Made by a program: the position numbers and the translations under genes. Source: Fidelibacterota bacterium UBA7303 (lineage in GTDB: Bacteria > Fidelibacterota > Marinisomatia > Marinisomatales > UBA1611). Taken from it: a stretch of 8,115 nt of DNA. The notes under the pieces were generated by a model. The model saw only the letters and a program-made list of their open reading frames with translations. It was not told where the DNA came from and searched no databases. How positions within the stretch are numbered: position 1 is the first letter of the stretch; each line of letters opens with the position of its first letter. Location of the stretch: NCBI GenBank assembly GCA_002471805.1, contig DKQR01000166.1, positions 666 to 8,780 on the forward strand, given 5' to 3'. Positions 7,179 through 8,115 of this stretch are shown here, in pieces.

Positions 7179-7203
7179 AAAAAACCCCTTGTACGGGCCT
7201 TTT
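7179..7203 (-). terminator. Probable intrinsic terminator of the rpsR-rplI operon
   Basis: Forty bases downstream of the rplI stop, the minus strand reads AAAAGGCCC, a 7-base loop GTACAAG, then GGGTTTTTT. This pairs as a 9-bp stem with three G-C pairs, two G-T wobbles and four A-T pairs. The T-run belongs to the 3' arm and no extra T's follow, so the terminator is probably of moderate strength. It could also act in the opposite direction, but no gene points that way here. Confidence 0.5.
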
Positions 7204-7243
7204 CATAAAAAATCCGTTAAAAGGCTGAGTATATAAAGAAAAC

Positions 7244-7687
7244 TTACGCTTTGATCACATATACTTTCAGATCGCCAGTATGTTCAGCACTGACTTTTAC
7301 AGGGACATGATAAATACCAAGAGATTTGATCGGTTCTTCCAACTCAATAGCATGACGGTCTATATTTATTTTTTTCCCATCCAGTGCTTTATGTATGTCA
7401 ATTGCAGTAACGGATCCAAACATCTTTTCATCATCGCCAACTTGTGCTTCAATCGTAATTTCTGTCTTTGATAGTTTATCAACCAGATTATAATCTGCTT
7501 CCGATTCACGGTCTTTACGCATCTTAGAAACTCTTTTCCGCTCTTCTGCAACCGCCAAGTTTCGTTTAGATGCCCTCAGAGCAACTCCATCCGGTATTAA
7601 TTTGTTGCGTGCAAATCCCGGTTTCACCGCAACTACGTCACCGGCATCGCCCAGACCCTGCACATCTTCCAATAGTATTACATCCAT
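7244..7687 (-). CDS. rplI: 50S ribosomal protein L9
   Basis: L9 binds 23S rRNA near the base of the L1 stalk and helps keep the reading frame. The 147-residue length is standard for bacteria. The N-terminal rRNA-binding domain shows the family signature MDVILLEDVQGLGDAGDVV and VKPGFARNKLIPDGVA (21-36). A long connecting helix rich in charged residues follows (about 40-74), then the C-terminal domain with EKMFGSVTAIDI (87-98) and IKSLGIYHVPVKV (120-132). AGGAG at 7695-7699 lies 7 bases before the ATG. The gene follows rpsR by 24 bases and is the last of its operon, with a hairpin 40 bases downstream. Nothing is unusual in the protein. Confidence 0.97.
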   Translation of the reverse strand: MDVILLEDVQGLGDAGDVVAVKPGFARNKLIPDGVALRASKRNLAVAEERKRVSKMRKDRESEADYNLVDKLSKTEITIEAQVGDDEKMFGSVTAIDIHKALDGKKINIDRHAIELEEPIKSLGIYHVPVKVSAEHTGDLKVYVIKA

Positions 7688-7711
7688 AATTATTCTCCTG
7701 GTATTCCCTTG

Positions 7712-7939
7712 TTATTCCATACCGCTGTCAATATAAGGTATTAAAGCGATTGACCTGGCGCGCCGAATGGCCCGAACAACTTTCCGGTGCATTTTTGCGC
7801 TGGTTCCTGTTACTCTGCGCGGCATGATCTTGCCCTGATCATTTATAAACCGGCGCAATAATTTCACATCTTTATAATCGATCTCAGTGATACCATTTTC
7901 CTTAAAATAACAATATTTCCTGCGATGCTGTAAGGCCAT
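7712..7939 (-). CDS. rpsR: 30S ribosomal protein S18
   Basis: S18 pairs with S6 on the platform of the 30S subunit and contacts 16S rRNA. The 75 residues cover the whole family fold. RRKYCYF at 6-12, [16 protein letters not shown] (17-32), [19 protein letters not shown] (36-54) and [14 protein letters not shown] (56-69) are all characteristic. The start is fixed by AAGGAGG at 7947-7953, 7 bases before the ATG; that site is formed by the last codons of the preceding gene. The ATG shares one base with the upstream stop (TAATG), which suggests coupled translation. rplI follows after 24 bases, the order common in bacteria. Confidence 0.97.
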   Translation of the reverse strand: MALQHRRKYCYFKENGITEIDYKDVKLLRRFINDQGKIMPRRVTGTSAKMHRKVVRAIRRARSIALIPYIDSGME

Positions 7940-8115
7940 TATTTTTCCTCCTTTTCTTCTAATACTTTATCTTCCTGTTCAATTTCTTCCGTTATTTCAT
8001 CTTCTGCTTCTTTTAATCCTTCTTCTTTACTTGATTCTGAGTCGTTTTCCCCTGCTGGCAAGTCATCGGAAGGTTCGGAAACACTTTTCACTTTTTCTTT
8101 TTGTTCTTCCTCCAC
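7939..8115 (-). CDS. Acidic C-terminal tail of the gene before rpsR, probably ribosomal protein S6 (partial, N-terminus off the right edge)
   Basis: The frame is open from the right edge to a TAA at 7939-7941, giving the last 58 residues of a protein (VEEEQKEKV to VLEEKEEK). Twenty are Glu and five Asp, against eight Lys and no Arg, Cys or aromatic residue, so the segment is almost certainly disordered. Operon position directly before rpsR-rplI suggests rpsF (S6), whose members sometimes carry acidic tails; E. coli S6 has glutamates added to its C-terminus by RimK. Single-strand-binding protein also occurs at this place in many genomes, but its usual DDDIPF-type tip is missing. The last codons form the rpsR Shine-Dalgarno site. 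No conserved domain is inside the window, so identity rests on context. Confidence 0.55.
   Translation of the reverse strand: MEEEQKEKVKSVSEPSDDLPAGENDSESSKEEGLKEAEDEITEEIEQEDKVLEEKEEK

Noticed and set aside
7171..7236. Plus-strand micro-ORF of 21 residues in the priA-rplI gap with a purine-rich stretch before its ATG
   Set aside because: It overlaps the predicted terminator and promoter, which explain the same bases, and its length is within chance expectation.
7939..8115. Reading the right-edge fragment as single-strand-binding protein
   Set aside because: The C-terminus is EEKEEK and not the DDDIPF-like docking tip; S6 is the better guess, although context alone cannot exclude SSB.
1..8115. 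tRNA or rRNA genes, CRISPR arrays, insertion sequences and riboswitches
   Set aside because: The window is almost fully coding on one strand, the largest gap is about 105 bases, and no repeat array, transposase motif or cloverleaf pattern was seen.

Overview
All recognisable genes in this window lie on the minus strand, so transcription runs from the right edge to the left. The window suggests a diderm of the Fibrobacteres-Chlorobi-Bacteroidetes (FCB) group. A PorQ-like outer-membrane barrel and a flavobacterium-like DoxX membrane protein point that way. Several genes carry strong Shine-Dalgarno sites (AAGGAGG before rpsR, AGGAG before rplI), which is not typical of Bacteroidetes proper. An early-branching FCB lineage such as Marinimicrobia fits, but this is inference from gene content, not a database result.

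Right part (7244-8115): the end of a ribosomal-protein operon. A truncated, extremely acidic C-terminal tail, most likely of S6 (rpsF), overlaps the rpsR start by one base (TAATG). It is followed by rpsR (S18) and rplI (L9). A hairpin with a T-run at 7179-7203 probably ends the operon. A sigma70-like promoter (TTGCCA, 16 bp, TATAAA) sits directly behind the hairpin and would start the next unit only a few bases before the priA ATG.

Centre and left (1-7139): seven tightly packed genes that look like one transcription unit. They are priA (replication restart helicase), a PorQ-like beta-barrel protein, an exported family I.5-type lipase, a MarR-family regulator, mutY (A/oxoG mismatch glycosylase), a PlsC-type acyltransferase and a DoxX-like membrane protein cut by the left edge. 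Junctions are +13, -1 (TAATG), +36, +9, -8 and -4 (ATGA) bases. Only the 36-base gap before marR has room for a regulatory site, and it holds a 7-bp-arm inverted repeat that runs into the marR start codon.

Functionally the unit mixes genome maintenance (PriA, MutY) with envelope and lipid functions (barrel, lipase, PlsC, DoxX). The most interesting part is the barrel-lipase pair with the adjacent MarR gene. It could be a small lipid-scavenging module: a secreted lipase, a barrel of the PorV/FadL superfamily and a regulator with its own operator. The lipase keeps its catalytic triad but appears to have lost part of the zinc site and the calcium site of its characterised Geobacillus relatives. 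No RNA genes, mobile elements, CRISPR arrays or long repeats were seen, and no gene-free stretch exceeds about 105 bases.
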